Below, one piece after another: positions 44,088 to 52,438 of a stretch of DNA of 64,000 nt. Source of the DNA: CAYRJD01 sp965247395 (GTDB taxonomy: Bacteria; Actinomycetota; Acidimicrobiia; Acidimicrobiales; Poriferisodalaceae); NCBI GenBank assembly GCA_965247395.1, contig OZ252012.1, forward strand, positions 1,302,001 to 1,366,000, written 5' to 3'. Numbering within the stretch: the stretch's first letter is position 1; every line of letters begins with the position of its first letter. Below the pieces are notes generated by a model. It saw only the letters and a program-made list of their open reading frames with translations. It ran no database searches and was not told the DNA's origin. Made by a program: the position numbers and the translations under genes.

Positions 44088-44168
44088 TTATTGCCGCGTA
44101 GCAAAAGGGCACGGGCGGCGGGGTCAGCTAAGCGGCTGCCGCTAAGCAACCTCCTTTGCGTTATTGCC
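44060..44168. repeat. 36-bp direct repeat of the remnant's stop-codon region
   Basis: CGGCTGCCGCTAAGCAACCT and following bases occur at 44060-44095 and 44133-44168 with one mismatch, 73 bp apart. A third, longer copy is the true 3' end of the binding-protein gene near 46035. Confidence 0.93.
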
Positions 44169-44188
44169 TGCTCTAGGCACTGACACGC

Positions 44189-44254
44189 AACGCGAGCAAA
44201 AGGCTTTGGCCCAACGGGCTGGTGGCACAAGCGGCCAACCCGTTGCTCGCGTTC
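44189..44254 (+). promoter_or_regulatory. Long imperfect hairpin upstream of the binding-protein gene
   Basis: Arms AACGCGAGCAA and TTGCTCGCGTT are perfectly complementary, and inside them AACGGGCTGGTGGC pairs with GCGGCCAACCCGTT allowing G-U pairs. No T-run follows. It could be an old terminator of the lost paralogue, or a leader structure raising binding-protein expression. The remaining gap to 44416 shows nothing else clear. Confidence 0.5.
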
Positions 44255-44416
44255 AGATGCACGTTCGTGCGGTTGTAACGCGTCCGCAACAAAAGTTTCG
44301 CTAACACGACACAAACTGAAGCGCTGCTTCCCGCGCTGAAAGTTTGTCCCGTAGATTTCGCGACCGCTGGCAATGTTTTTGCCAGCGTTTTGACAACCCT
44401 GAAAGGGAAATAAATA

Positions 44417-46048
44417 ATGACTAAACGACGTCTTTGGCGTCTGCTTGCTTTGTTTTTCGCGTTTTCGCTTGTTGCTGCTGCTTGCGGTAGTGACGACGAT
44501 GATGCGTCTGACAGTGATGTAGATACTCAAACGACTGCTGCTACTGATAGCGACAGTGACAGCAGTAGTGATAGCAGTAGTGATAGTGATGATTCGTCAG
44601 ATGATGACGACATGAGTGAAGTAACCGAGGTAGATGTACCTCCTGTTCCGACTAACCCGGATCGCTCCACTCTTGAAGGCATCTTTGAAGAAGCCGCTGC
44701 TAGGCGGGCAAACATTGTTGCCACGTTGACTAACGGCATTGCTTCTGGTGAGTACGGCGTTGGTGCGGACAATGTGCTGCGTGGACCTGGTGGTTTTGAG
44801 GTTGATTTGAGCACTTGCCCAGATGACTGGGATAATGCGAACGGGATCACTGATTCTGAGATTCGTATTGGTCACACCACTGCGCAGTCAGGCAACTTGG
44901 CTGCTTACGGCAACATCGCTGTTGGTTGGGAGACTTTGCTGGACTGGATCAACGAAAACGATCCAATCCAGGTTGATGGCTCCGATCGTGAGCTAGTGCT
45001 ACTAGTGAAAGATGACGCTTACGTATCTGCTCAAACCATTGAGTTCATTGATGAGCTGATTGAGTCTGAGAACGTGTTCACGATTACCACACTTGGTTCA
45101 CCGAACACGCTCGCTGTGTACGACAAGCTCAACGATGAGTGCATCCCGCAGCCGTACGTGATGACCGGTCACCCCGCATGGGGCGATCCTGTGAATCACC
45201 CGTGGACTACTGGTTTGCAGTTGGCTTACTCCACTGAATCAATTCTTTGGGGTAACTGGATTCGCGACAACATAGACGACCTTCCTGTCAAGGTTGCTGG
45301 TCTAGTGATGGACAATGACTTCGGTCTTGCCTATGAGCTTGGCTTTGAAGAGTGGGCTCACGCCAACCCTGACGTTGTGAGCGAATTCTTCCCTGTGCGT
45401 CACGACCCCGCAGCACCAACGCTGACTAACGAGATCACCACTATTGCTGCATCAGACCCGGACGTGTTCATTTCGATGACCGCTGGTAACCCATGCTTGC
45501 TAGCTATCCAAGAGGTCGATTCAAGCGGTCTGCTTGATGAGCTAGACGCTGCTTTCACACCTTCAGTGTGCAAAGGCATCGCTGCTTACATGGCGCCCGC
45601 TGGTGACTCAGCAGATGACTGGTGGATCGTCGGCGGTGGTGGTAAAGACTCCACCGACCCGAAGCACGTCAACGAACCGTTCATTATGTTCGTAAATGAA
45701 AACCTCGAAAACGCCGGACTTGATATCAGCGTTTCGCTATACGCAGTGGGCTACACCTACGGTTACCCGCACGCGGAGTCGCTGCGTATCGCTTCGGAAC
45801 TACCAGGTGGTTTGACACGCACCAACTTCATCTTGGCTGTTCGCTCAACTGAGATCTACCACCCGATGCTCCTCGACGGCATCTCCTTCTCCGCAAACGG
45901 CGTGGAAGATTCCTACTTCGTTGAAGGATCGGACTACAGCCGGTTCGACGCTGATGCGCAATCCTGGAACATCATTGGCGACATCGTTGACGCCAACGGT
46001 GCCTCACCAAACTGCGCGTGGGACAAAGACCGAGGCGGCTGCCGCTAA
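44417..46048 (+). CDS. livK: ABC transporter substrate-binding lipoprotein, LivK-like
   Basis: Extracytoplasmic binding protein delivering substrate to the Liv permeases. 543 residues; lipoprotein signal with Cys23 (SLVAAAC), then an acidic Asp/Ser linker (SDSDSSSDSSSDSDD) and a periplasmic-binding type 1 fold: EIRIGHTTAQSGNLAAYGN, LVLLVKDDAYVSAQTIEFID, VAGLVMDNDFGLAYELGFEE. It is longer than usual LivK (~370), and the linker is encoded by short Asp/Ser codon repeats. ATG with AAGGGAAA upstream. Substrate is probably an amino acid or amide, not proven. A strong terminator follows. Confidence 0.92.
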   Translation: MTKRRLWRLLALFFAFSLVAAACGSDDDDASDSDVDTQTTAATDSDSDSSSDSSSDSDDSSDDDDMSEVTEVDVPPVPTNPDRSTLEGIFEEAAARRANIVATLTNGIASGEYGVGADNVLRGPGGFEVDLSTCPDDWDNANGITDSEIRIGHTTAQSGNLAAYGNIAVGWETLLDWINENDPIQVDGSDRELVLLVKDDAYVSAQTIEFIDELIESENVFTITTLGSPNTLAVYDKLNDECIPQPYVMTGHPAWGDPVNHPWTTGLQLAYSTESILWGNWIRDNIDDLPVKVAGLVMDNDFGLAYELGFEEWAHANPDVVSEFFPVRHDPAAPTLTNEITTIAASDPDVFISMTAGNPCLLAIQEVDSSGLLDELDAAFTPSVCKGIAAYMAPAGDSADDWWIVGGGGKDSTDPKHVNEPFIMFVNENLENAGLDISVSLYAVGYTYGYPHAESLRIASELPGGLTRTNFILAVRSTEIYHPMLLDGISFSANGVEDSYFVEGSDYSRFDADAQSWNIIGDIVDANGASPNCAWDKDRGGCR

Positions 46049-46071
46049 GCAACCTCCTTGGGGAAATAATT

Positions 46072-46133
46072 AAGCCTTGCTAACCGGTTGACCGCTTTTG
46101 CGGCGGCCAACCGGTTAGCCGGGCTTGTTTCTT
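46072..46133 (+). terminator. Rho-independent terminator after livK
   Basis: A long near-perfect hairpin: AAGCC outer arm, then GCTAACCGGTTG and CCGC, loop TTTT, then GCGG and CAACCGGTTAGC, GGCTT, followed by GTTTCTT. Confidence 0.88.
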
Positions 46134-46137
46134 AAAC

Positions 46138-47763
46138 GTGAAACTAAAACCGCTGTTAGCTGTCATTGTGCGAATGAGCACTGTGGCGCTGGCAGCGGTT
46201 TTGTTTTTGGCGGCTTGCGCTAGCGACACGACCGCTGAGGGGGCTAGCCCTGAAGGGACTAGCACGGCGGGGGCTAACACGGCCACAAGCACACCCGCCG
46301 CGACCGATACAACCACCGCCTCATCTGAGCCAGACGGGCCGCCTAAAACACCAGATTTCATCCCCGACACCGAAGATGGAACACCCTTCCTAGAGCTAGA
46401 CCTGGAAGGCAAGATCGAAGCACTGCTGGCAGCGCCGAATACGACGTTCGCCCAAAACGTTGCCTCAGAGATGGGGATCGATGGAGATGAACACTGGGGG
46501 CCGTGGTTGTTAGATCTGATGCGCCTAGGCGGAACGCAAGGCATAAGCGACTCCGCCATCTGGGCATTCGAACAAGTCAGCGGCATTGAATCCAGCGGCA
46601 ACTTCAACGATGACTTTGTCATCTATGGGACCTGGCTGCGCGCCGAGCAGATCGACCCGGGCGAGGGGTACTACGACTGGAAGCGGCGACTGTTCGCCAG
46701 CCTCATTCAGCCCGAGTATTACAACCTGCTCAGCGAAATAACCGACACACTGACGCTGGCTTCTATCCAGTGGGGCGGCGTTCATCGAGGCGGTATCCCT
46801 GAGCTAAACAATCCCGCCAAGCTCACTGCGGCGCAAGCCACCTTCATGACCGATGAAGAGCTAGTGCTAGGCGTAGTGATAGGCGGCCAAGCCGTTGCTT
46901 ATCCACTGCGGTTTATGGCACGCCACGAATTCGCCAACGACGTAATCGCCGACATACCTGTTGCACTTGGCTACTGCACGCTGTGCCGCACGGGACTGAT
47001 GTTTGACGCCCGAGTGAATGGTCAGGTGCTCACCTTTCAGACTTCAGGGCTGTTGCTTGATTCCAACAAGGTGATGGTTGACAATCAGACAGATTCGCTG
47101 TGGCAGCACCTGGCGGGTGAAGCCATCTCTGGCCCCATGAAAGGCACTGTCCTTAAAACTTTTCCGATCGTGACTACCCGTTGGGCTGACTGGCTAGCAG
47201 AAAACCCAAACACCTTGACGCTTGCCACGCCCGGGCCGACCTATTTCCTTAACCAACCTGAGCGGCCACCGATTACCTACGACTACACGCCCGGTGCGGC
47301 CTACGCCAACTATTACGCCAGCGAAAACCTCTGGTTCCCGTCGCTTCCAACGCCCGAGCCGTTTGACGAAAAAACAGGCGTGGTTACTTTGTCTCGGGCA
47401 GGCGGTGACGTCGCATTTGACCAGGTTGGCTTGGAGCAGTCCGAGCCCTTCGTGATTGTGCTCGAATCAGATTCGGAGGGCCCTGAGCAACTGATCGTGG
47501 TGCCGAACATCGGCGGAGCGCGGATCTACCTGGTTAACCAAGTTGCGAGCTCTGCGGTGTTGGCTGCGGCCATTGGCACGCCTGGCGGCGAACTTGGGTC
47601 CGGTGCGGTTAGTTCGATTAATTCAGCCAGCGTGACATTGAGCGACGGCAGCGGACACACACGAGTGGTATCAGGGCAGTCGTTCTGGTTTGCGTGGGCC
47701 GGTCTGCATCCGAACTCATTGGTTTGGGTAGCTGACGGAACTGGCACGGTTCGCCATCCTTAA
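46138..47763 (+). CDS. DUF3179-domain lipoprotein
   Basis: A 541-residue exported lipoprotein: signal with Cys27 (LAAVLFLAAC), an Ala/Thr/Ser/Gly linker with short repeats (ASPEGTSTAGANTATST), then the DUF3179 domain with its typical IGGQAVAYPLRFMARHEFAN, VALGYCTLCRTGLMF and DSLWQHLAGEAISGPMKG. Function of DUF3179 is unknown. The GTG at 46138 lies only five bases beyond the terminator tail and has no visible ribosome site; the ATG at 46174 is an alternative but would shorten the signal. Confidence 0.87.
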   Translation: MKLKPLLAVIVRMSTVALAAVLFLAACASDTTAEGASPEGTSTAGANTATSTPAATDTTTASSEPDGPPKTPDFIPDTEDGTPFLELDLEGKIEALLAAPNTTFAQNVASEMGIDGDEHWGPWLLDLMRLGGTQGISDSAIWAFEQVSGIESSGNFNDDFVIYGTWLRAEQIDPGEGYYDWKRRLFASLIQPEYYNLLSEITDTLTLASIQWGGVHRGGIPELNNPAKLTAAQATFMTDEELVLGVVIGGQAVAYPLRFMARHEFANDVIADIPVALGYCTLCRTGLMFDARVNGQVLTFQTSGLLLDSNKVMVDNQTDSLWQHLAGEAISGPMKGTVLKTFPIVTTRWADWLAENPNTLTLATPGPTYFLNQPERPPITYDYTPGAAYANYYASENLWFPSLPTPEPFDEKTGVVTLSRAGGDVAFDQVGLEQSEPFVIVLESDSEGPEQLIVVPNIGGARIYLVNQVASSAVLAAAIGTPGGELGSGAVSSINSASVTLSDGSGHTRVVSGQSFWFAWAGLHPNSLVWVADGTGTVRHP

Positions 47764-47809
47764 CGCTGGTACTGCTGGGCGCTAATACCGGTAACGCTGG
47801 CCGCTACTA

Positions 47810-47945
47810 CTTGCGGCTCCGCTAGCTGCCACTCTGCTAATCAGGCCCGAGGGATAGGCCCGCCCCCAGCGGCTACCTAATCAGGCTTGCGGCTCCGCTA
47901 GCTGCCACTCTGTTAATCAGGGCAGGGCTAATCAGGGCAAGCCAG
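47810..47945. repeat. Intergenic direct repeats upstream of tRNA-Glu
   Basis: CTTGCGGCTCCGCTAGCTGC and the following CACTCTG appear near 47811 and again near 47885, with TAATCAGG-like words repeated around them. This fills most of the 241-base gap; no gene is seen in it. Confidence 0.85.
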
Positions 47946-48004
47946 TTGGGTTTCAAGCCATCAGTATGCTGGCGGGCTGCTCGGCGTATTCGTCGGTCTG
48001 AGTT

Positions 48005-48077
48005 GCCCCCATCGTCTAGCGGCCAAGGACACCACCCTCTCAAGGTGGCGGCACGGGTTCGAATCCCGTTGGGGGTG
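48005..48077 (+). tRNA. tRNA-Glu (anticodon CTC)
   Basis: Cloverleaf with acceptor GCCCCCA/TGGGGGT, anticodon stem CCACC/GGTGG, loop CTCTCAA and T-loop GGTTCGAATCC. Discriminator G, CCA not encoded. Confidence 0.95.
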
Positions 48078-48132
48078 CAGTTCTAATCACTAACAGGTCG
48101 CAATCAGGCGCCAAGAAGAGGCTGCCACGTCT

Positions 48133-50253
48133 ATGTCAGGGAACACGACGCAACAGGCCTCGCAGGCCTCGCCCAAGGCTTCGCAACCGGGTACAAAGCA
48201 GCCCACAGCAGAGCAATGGTGGCAACGACACCTCCCCAGCGGCGCAGACCTAAGCGATATTGATCTAGCCGCTGGCGACACGCTGCCAGCTATCTGGTGC
48301 GACAACTGGTCGGCTGAGCCTGAGCGTGAAGTGATTCACGATGCCAAACACGGATGGCTGCGCGCAGGTCAGCTGGCGCAATCAGTTCAACTGGCCAGCC
48401 AGAGATTGAGCGAGTTGGGCGTGTCAGCTGGCGACCGAGTGCTGTTGAGTGCGCCTAACTCAAGTGAGTTGGTCGTTGCTCATGTGGCGTTGTTATTGCT
48501 GGGTGCGGTGATCGTGCCTATCAACCCTGGCTATCGGCAAAACGAGGTAATGCAGATCGTCCACCGAACCCGACCCGTGGCAGCCTTGGTGAGCGATGAA
48601 ATCCGGGCCGATTGGGACGCCTGGATAACAGAGGTGAATGCCTCTGAAGATGACACAGCGAGCGCAAACGCCTCTGAAGCTGCATCAGAAACCGCAAAAG
48701 CACAAACGGTCGTGCCCGTTTGGTCAGACATAGTTGAAGCAAGCACAGCAGAAATAGACACAGCTGAAACAAGCACATCTGAAACAGGCCTAGCTGAAAC
48801 AAGCACAGTTGAAATCTGTTACGACCCGACGGGCCAATCCCCCAGCGACACTGGCCTCGGCGTTGGCCGCGACCCCAAGCAGGCAAACCTAGTGCTGGCA
48901 GCGAAAATCTCTCCGTACAACAGTGCCCTGCTCATCTTCACCTCGGGCTCTACTGGCAGTCCCAAAGCCGCCTTGCTCTCGCACGCCAACCTGCTTGCAT
49001 CGGTGCGGTCAATCGAATTGGCTTGGCGTTGGAGCAGCGATGACACTCTCCTGCTCACTTTGCCGTTGTCTCATGTGCACGGGCTGGGTGTGGGCTTATA
49101 TGGCGCCCTCACAGCAGGCGCAAAAGTGGTATTACAAGACGGGTTTGCGGCTGACGCTGCCTTGGCTGCCATCAAAGCTCACAACGCCACGATGTTTTTT
49201 GGTGTACCCACCATCTACACCCGTCTGCTTGAGTCGGGAGCCCTGCCTGAGCCAAGCTCCCAGGGCGAAGGTGAGTTAAGCAAGCTTGCTGACGCTGCCA
49301 GCGCTACCAGCTCCACCGCCACTTCCCAGGGCGAAGGCGAGTTTGGTGAGCTTGCCAGCCTGAGGCTGTGTGTGTCCGGCTCGGCTCCCCTGTCGGCCGA
49401 TACGCATCGCGAAATCTTTGAGAAAACCGGTCACCGTATTCTTGAACGTTACGGCATGACCGAGACCATCATGTTGGTATCAAACCCTTACGACGGCGAG
49501 CGCCGACCGGGCGCCATCGGTTTTCCGTTGCCTGGAGTTGAGTTGCGGCTGGCCGCGGAGACCAACGAGATTCAGGTACGTGGCCCGAACGTGTTTTCGG
49601 GCTATTGGAATGACGATCAGGCGACTGCTGCCGCAAGCGCGCAAACAAGCTCTGCCGCAGGCCCTGTCGCAGACACACAAGCAAGCTCTGTCGCAGACAC
49701 ACAAGCAAGCTCTGCCGCAGGCCCTGTCGCAGACACAGAGGCAAGCACTGCCGCAAACTCTGCAGCAAGCTCTGAGGCAAGCGCTGCGGCAAGCCCTGTA
49801 GCAAACAACGCTTTCGTGGACGACGGCTGGTTTTGTACGGGCGACGTAGGTGAGATTTCCACCGACGGTTATGTGTCAATAGTCGGACGCCTAAAAGAAA
49901 TAGTCATCACCGGCGGCTACAACGTGCATCCGCGCGAGGTGGAGGAAGCCATCTGTCAACATCCGGGTGTGGCCGAATGTGCCATAGCTGGCGAGCCTGA
50001 CAACAAGTGGGGTGAAGTGGTAGCGGCCTATCTGGTGCTGGCCGAGGGCAGCGTCGCCGTCGCTGAAAGCAGTGCCGCAGCCAGATCGCAAACAGTCGAC
50101 TTAGCCGAGCTACGTGATTTTTTGGCTGATCGGTTGGCGAGCTACAAGCGACCGCAAAGGTGCTACGTGGTAACCGAACTGCCTCGCAACGCGCTTGGCA
50201 AGGTGCAGCGACATTTGCTTTCGCCGGCGGTTACTACCTCCATATCCGACTAG
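48133..50253 (+). CDS. AMP-dependent acyl-CoA synthetase with three repeat-rich insertions
   Basis: Adenylate-forming ligase activating a carboxylic acid with ATP and CoA. Core motifs: LIFTSGSTGSPKAALLSHAN (P-loop), LERYGMTETIMLVSNPYDGE, DDGWFCTGDVGEISTDGYVS and the C-terminal lysine in PRNALGKVQRHLL; the order resembles malonyl-CoA synthetases. 706 residues against ~500-550 is explained by insertions near residues 166-230, 375-405 and 496-556, all Ala/Ser/Thr/Glu-rich and built of DNA repeats, plus a small one near 645. All fall in loops between conserved motifs, so the enzyme may still work. Substrate unproven. Confidence 0.9.
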   Translation: MSGNTTQQASQASPKASQPGTKQPTAEQWWQRHLPSGADLSDIDLAAGDTLPAIWCDNWSAEPEREVIHDAKHGWLRAGQLAQSVQLASQRLSELGVSAGDRVLLSAPNSSELVVAHVALLLLGAVIVPINPGYRQNEVMQIVHRTRPVAALVSDEIRADWDAWITEVNASEDDTASANASEAASETAKAQTVVPVWSDIVEASTAEIDTAETSTSETGLAETSTVEICYDPTGQSPSDTGLGVGRDPKQANLVLAAKISPYNSALLIFTSGSTGSPKAALLSHANLLASVRSIELAWRWSSDDTLLLTLPLSHVHGLGVGLYGALTAGAKVVLQDGFAADAALAAIKAHNATMFFGVPTIYTRLLESGALPEPSSQGEGELSKLADAASATSSTATSQGEGEFGELASLRLCVSGSAPLSADTHREIFEKTGHRILERYGMTETIMLVSNPYDGERRPGAIGFPLPGVELRLAAETNEIQVRGPNVFSGYWNDDQATAAASAQTSSAAGPVADTQASSVADTQASSAAGPVADTEASTAANSAASSEASAAASPVANNAFVDDGWFCTGDVGEISTDGYVSIVGRLKEIVITGGYNVHPREVEEAICQHPGVAECAIAGEPDNKWGEVVAAYLVLAEGSVAVAESSAAARSQTVDLAELRDFLADRLASYKRPQRCYVVTELPRNALGKVQRHLLSPAVTTSISD
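49258..49337. repeat. 66-bp in-frame duplication in the acyl-CoA synthetase gene
   Basis: TCCCAGGGCGAAGG is found at 49258 and 49324. The product reads SQGEGELSKLA then SQGEGEFGELA, 22 codons apart, as though one copy was inserted before the conserved ASLRLCVSGSAPL. Confidence 0.85.
49636..49803. repeat. Interspersed 24/36-bp repeats in the acyl-CoA synthetase gene
   Basis: AAGCTCTG[C/T]CGCAG blocks start near 49647, 49683 and 49707, with CCCTGTCGCAGACACA in the longer ones. They encode alternating SSAAGPVADTQA and SSVADTQA, followed by decayed SSEASAAASPVA. Confidence 0.88.
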
Positions 50254-50276
50254 TACTCGGCTGATGCCAAGCAAAA

Positions 50277-52388
50277 CTAAGCGTTTGTCGCTGGACGCGA
50301 GCCGTGCTGGCGAGCATCGGCCGCTACCAGCCGAGCCACAGACGCTGACAAGTCCGTGTCGTGCGTTTGGCTAGCGCGCTCCGCAGATACCCGTTCGCTG
50401 TAATAGCGCACCTCTTCGCGAACCCGCTCAGTCGTCCAACCCAGTTCCGGCGCCATCAGTTCGGCAACCTCGGTAGCTACACCAACCGCTCGATCGACAG
50501 TCTCCACTGACAGACGCGTGCGACGAGTAAGCACATCGTCAAGATGCAACGCAGCCTCTGATCTCACTGCGTGAACCACTTCGGCGCGCAAATAGCCGCA
50601 ACCGGAAACTAGTGGTTGCGCCAGCGAAGAGTCGGCCTTGATTAGTTCGATCAACGCAGGTGTTTGGTCACCATGACGGCCTAGTAGGTGCATTGTTGCT
50701 GCGAGACTGATGCCAGCTTCGCCCGCTAGCTCATCGCAGCGCAGACGCATCTGGCGCCAACTATGCGCGCCAAGCAGCGATATGCCAGCAGTGCCGGTTG
50801 ACGTATCTGCTATCGCAGCGCCGAGCAGCGCCGCATCCACCGCGTCGGCCGCCATCACCCGGTAGGTGGTGTATTTGCCGCCCTTCACCGAGACCACCCC
50901 GGGAGCGGGTTGAGTAATGGAATGCTCACGGCTGAGCTTGCTGGTGTCGGGGTCTTCGTCTGCTAGCAGCGGTCGCAGCCCTACATAAACACCCACAACA
51001 TCATCTTGGGTGAGCGGGCTTGCTAAGACTCTGTTGGCTTCACTCAACAAGTAGTCAATATCGCTGCGGCTGGCAGCAGGGTGGGTTCGACCCAGCTTCC
51101 AGTCGGTATCGGTGGTACCGATAATCCAGTGGCTGAATGAGCTTTGAGGGCGACCCTGCTCGGGGCCAGCAGCGCCGGTGAAATCGCTGGCGGACTGATC
51201 AGCAGACCAGGGGATAACAAACAACACGCTGGTGTCGGTTGGAAGCACCAGGCCAGCGTTTGACGCGATTCGATCTCGCTCAACAACAAGGTGAATGCCT
51301 TTTGAGATACGCACGGTCGGGCCAGCTTTTGCAGCCGGTTTACCTGGTTTGCCATCGATAGCCGGCTCGTTTGACGGTTCGCCGGTCGCAAGGCTCTCTA
51401 CGTCGTCGCTCCACACTCCGGTTGCGTTGATCACTGCCCTAGCGGTTATTCGCAACTCCTGGCCGGTCTCACGGTCGATCGCAAAAACGGCCGGGAGGTC
51501 GCCGGTCGTACCGGCCGCCTGAGCAATTTCTGGTGCCCGCGCCCCTGGCGCTTGGGTCCCTGATGTTTGAATCCCTGTTACCTGGATTGAGGTCAGGACG
51601 TGAGCACCATGAGCCGCCGCTGTTCGCGCTAGCGCCAGGGTGTAGCGGGCGTCATCGGTCTGCGCATCCCAATACAGCACTCCTCCCCTGTGTGCATCCG
51701 TATTCAAAGCGGGCACCAGCTTCTGAGCGGCGTTCGCACTCAGGCTGCGATGCCCTGGCAATTCAGCATCCTTCGACACGCCAACGCGCGCAAGCAAGTC
51801 GTAAAGCGTCACGCCAGCGACCACGTAAAACCGCCGAACCGCACCGCTTAGCCATGCCCTGAGCCGTCCAGCTTTGGAACGTTCGAGCAGATATAAGAAC
51901 GGCACCGGATGAACCAGGTGGGGTGCCAACTTGGAGGCAATCAGTGAGCGCTCTCGCAGCGCCTCTCGTACCAGACCGAAACGCCATTGCGCCAGGTAGC
52001 GCAGGCCGCCATGGATGAGCTTGCTCGATCGGCTAGAGGTGCCCGCAGCTATGTCGTTCTGCTCTAGCAGCGCCACGCTCAGACCGCGGGCGGCAGCGTC
52101 CAAAGCGCAGCCGGCACCGGTTACTCCTCCACCGATCACCACTACATCTACTTGACCGTTGGTCAGAGCGGCTAGTGAGGCTTCTCGTTCGGCTACGCCC
52201 AGCTGCCCTGGCTGACTCGACCGCTCAGACTGGCTTGGCTGGCTTGACCGACCAGCACGGCCTGGCTGGCCTGATTGATCTGGCTGACCTGCCACTGTGT
52301 GCGACACATAGCGCAGGCTATGGCTGACGCTTTCGCGTCGCCGGTAATCGTCTGACGCTTTCGCGTCAGTAATACCCGCCTGACGCAC
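50277..52388 (-). CDS. glpD: Glycerol-3-phosphate dehydrogenase (FAD-dependent)
   Basis: Membrane-associated oxidation of glycerol-3-phosphate to dihydroxyacetone phosphate, electrons going to quinone. The FAD motif VVIGGGVTGAGCALDAAARG starts near residue 79; then EQNDIAAGTSSRSSKLIHGG, LRYLAQWRFGLVREALRERS and SVKGGKYTTYRVMA. 703 residues against ~520-580: the N-terminus is a Gln/Ser/Gly/Pro-rich tract from short repeats, and two more low-complexity inserts follow (GTQAPGARAPEIAQAAG; SNEPAIDGKPGKPAAKAG). The true start may be one of the GTGs within the first 35 residues. Confidence 0.93.
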   Translation of the reverse strand: MRQAGITDAKASDDYRRRESVSHSLRYVSHTVAGQPDQSGQPGRAGRSSQPSQSERSSQPGQLGVAEREASLAALTNGQVDVVVIGGGVTGAGCALDAAARGLSVALLEQNDIAAGTSSRSSKLIHGGLRYLAQWRFGLVREALRERSLIASKLAPHLVHPVPFLYLLERSKAGRLRAWLSGAVRRFYVVAGVTLYDLLARVGVSKDAELPGHRSLSANAAQKLVPALNTDAHRGGVLYWDAQTDDARYTLALARTAAAHGAHVLTSIQVTGIQTSGTQAPGARAPEIAQAAGTTGDLPAVFAIDRETGQELRITARAVINATGVWSDDVESLATGEPSNEPAIDGKPGKPAAKAGPTVRISKGIHLVVERDRIASNAGLVLPTDTSVLFVIPWSADQSASDFTGAAGPEQGRPQSSFSHWIIGTTDTDWKLGRTHPAASRSDIDYLLSEANRVLASPLTQDDVVGVYVGLRPLLADEDPDTSKLSREHSITQPAPGVVSVKGGKYTTYRVMAADAVDAALLGAAIADTSTGTAGISLLGAHSWRQMRLRCDELAGEAGISLAATMHLLGRHGDQTPALIELIKADSSLAQPLVSGCGYLRAEVVHAVRSEAALHLDDVLTRRTRLSVETVDRAVGVATEVAELMAPELGWTTERVREEVRYYSERVSAERASQTHDTDLSASVARLVAADARQHGSRPATNA
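52324..52368. repeat. 16-bp direct repeat with hairpin at the glpD 5' end
   Basis: CTGACGCTTTCGCGTC occurs at 52324-52339 and 52352-52367. The second copy extends to a perfect hairpin TGACGC-TTTC-GCGTCA. Confidence 0.8.
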
Positions 52389-52438
52389 AACTACTTAACT
52401 CAACTTGCGGCGCGCAGCCAGCCGTGTATTTTGCGAGC

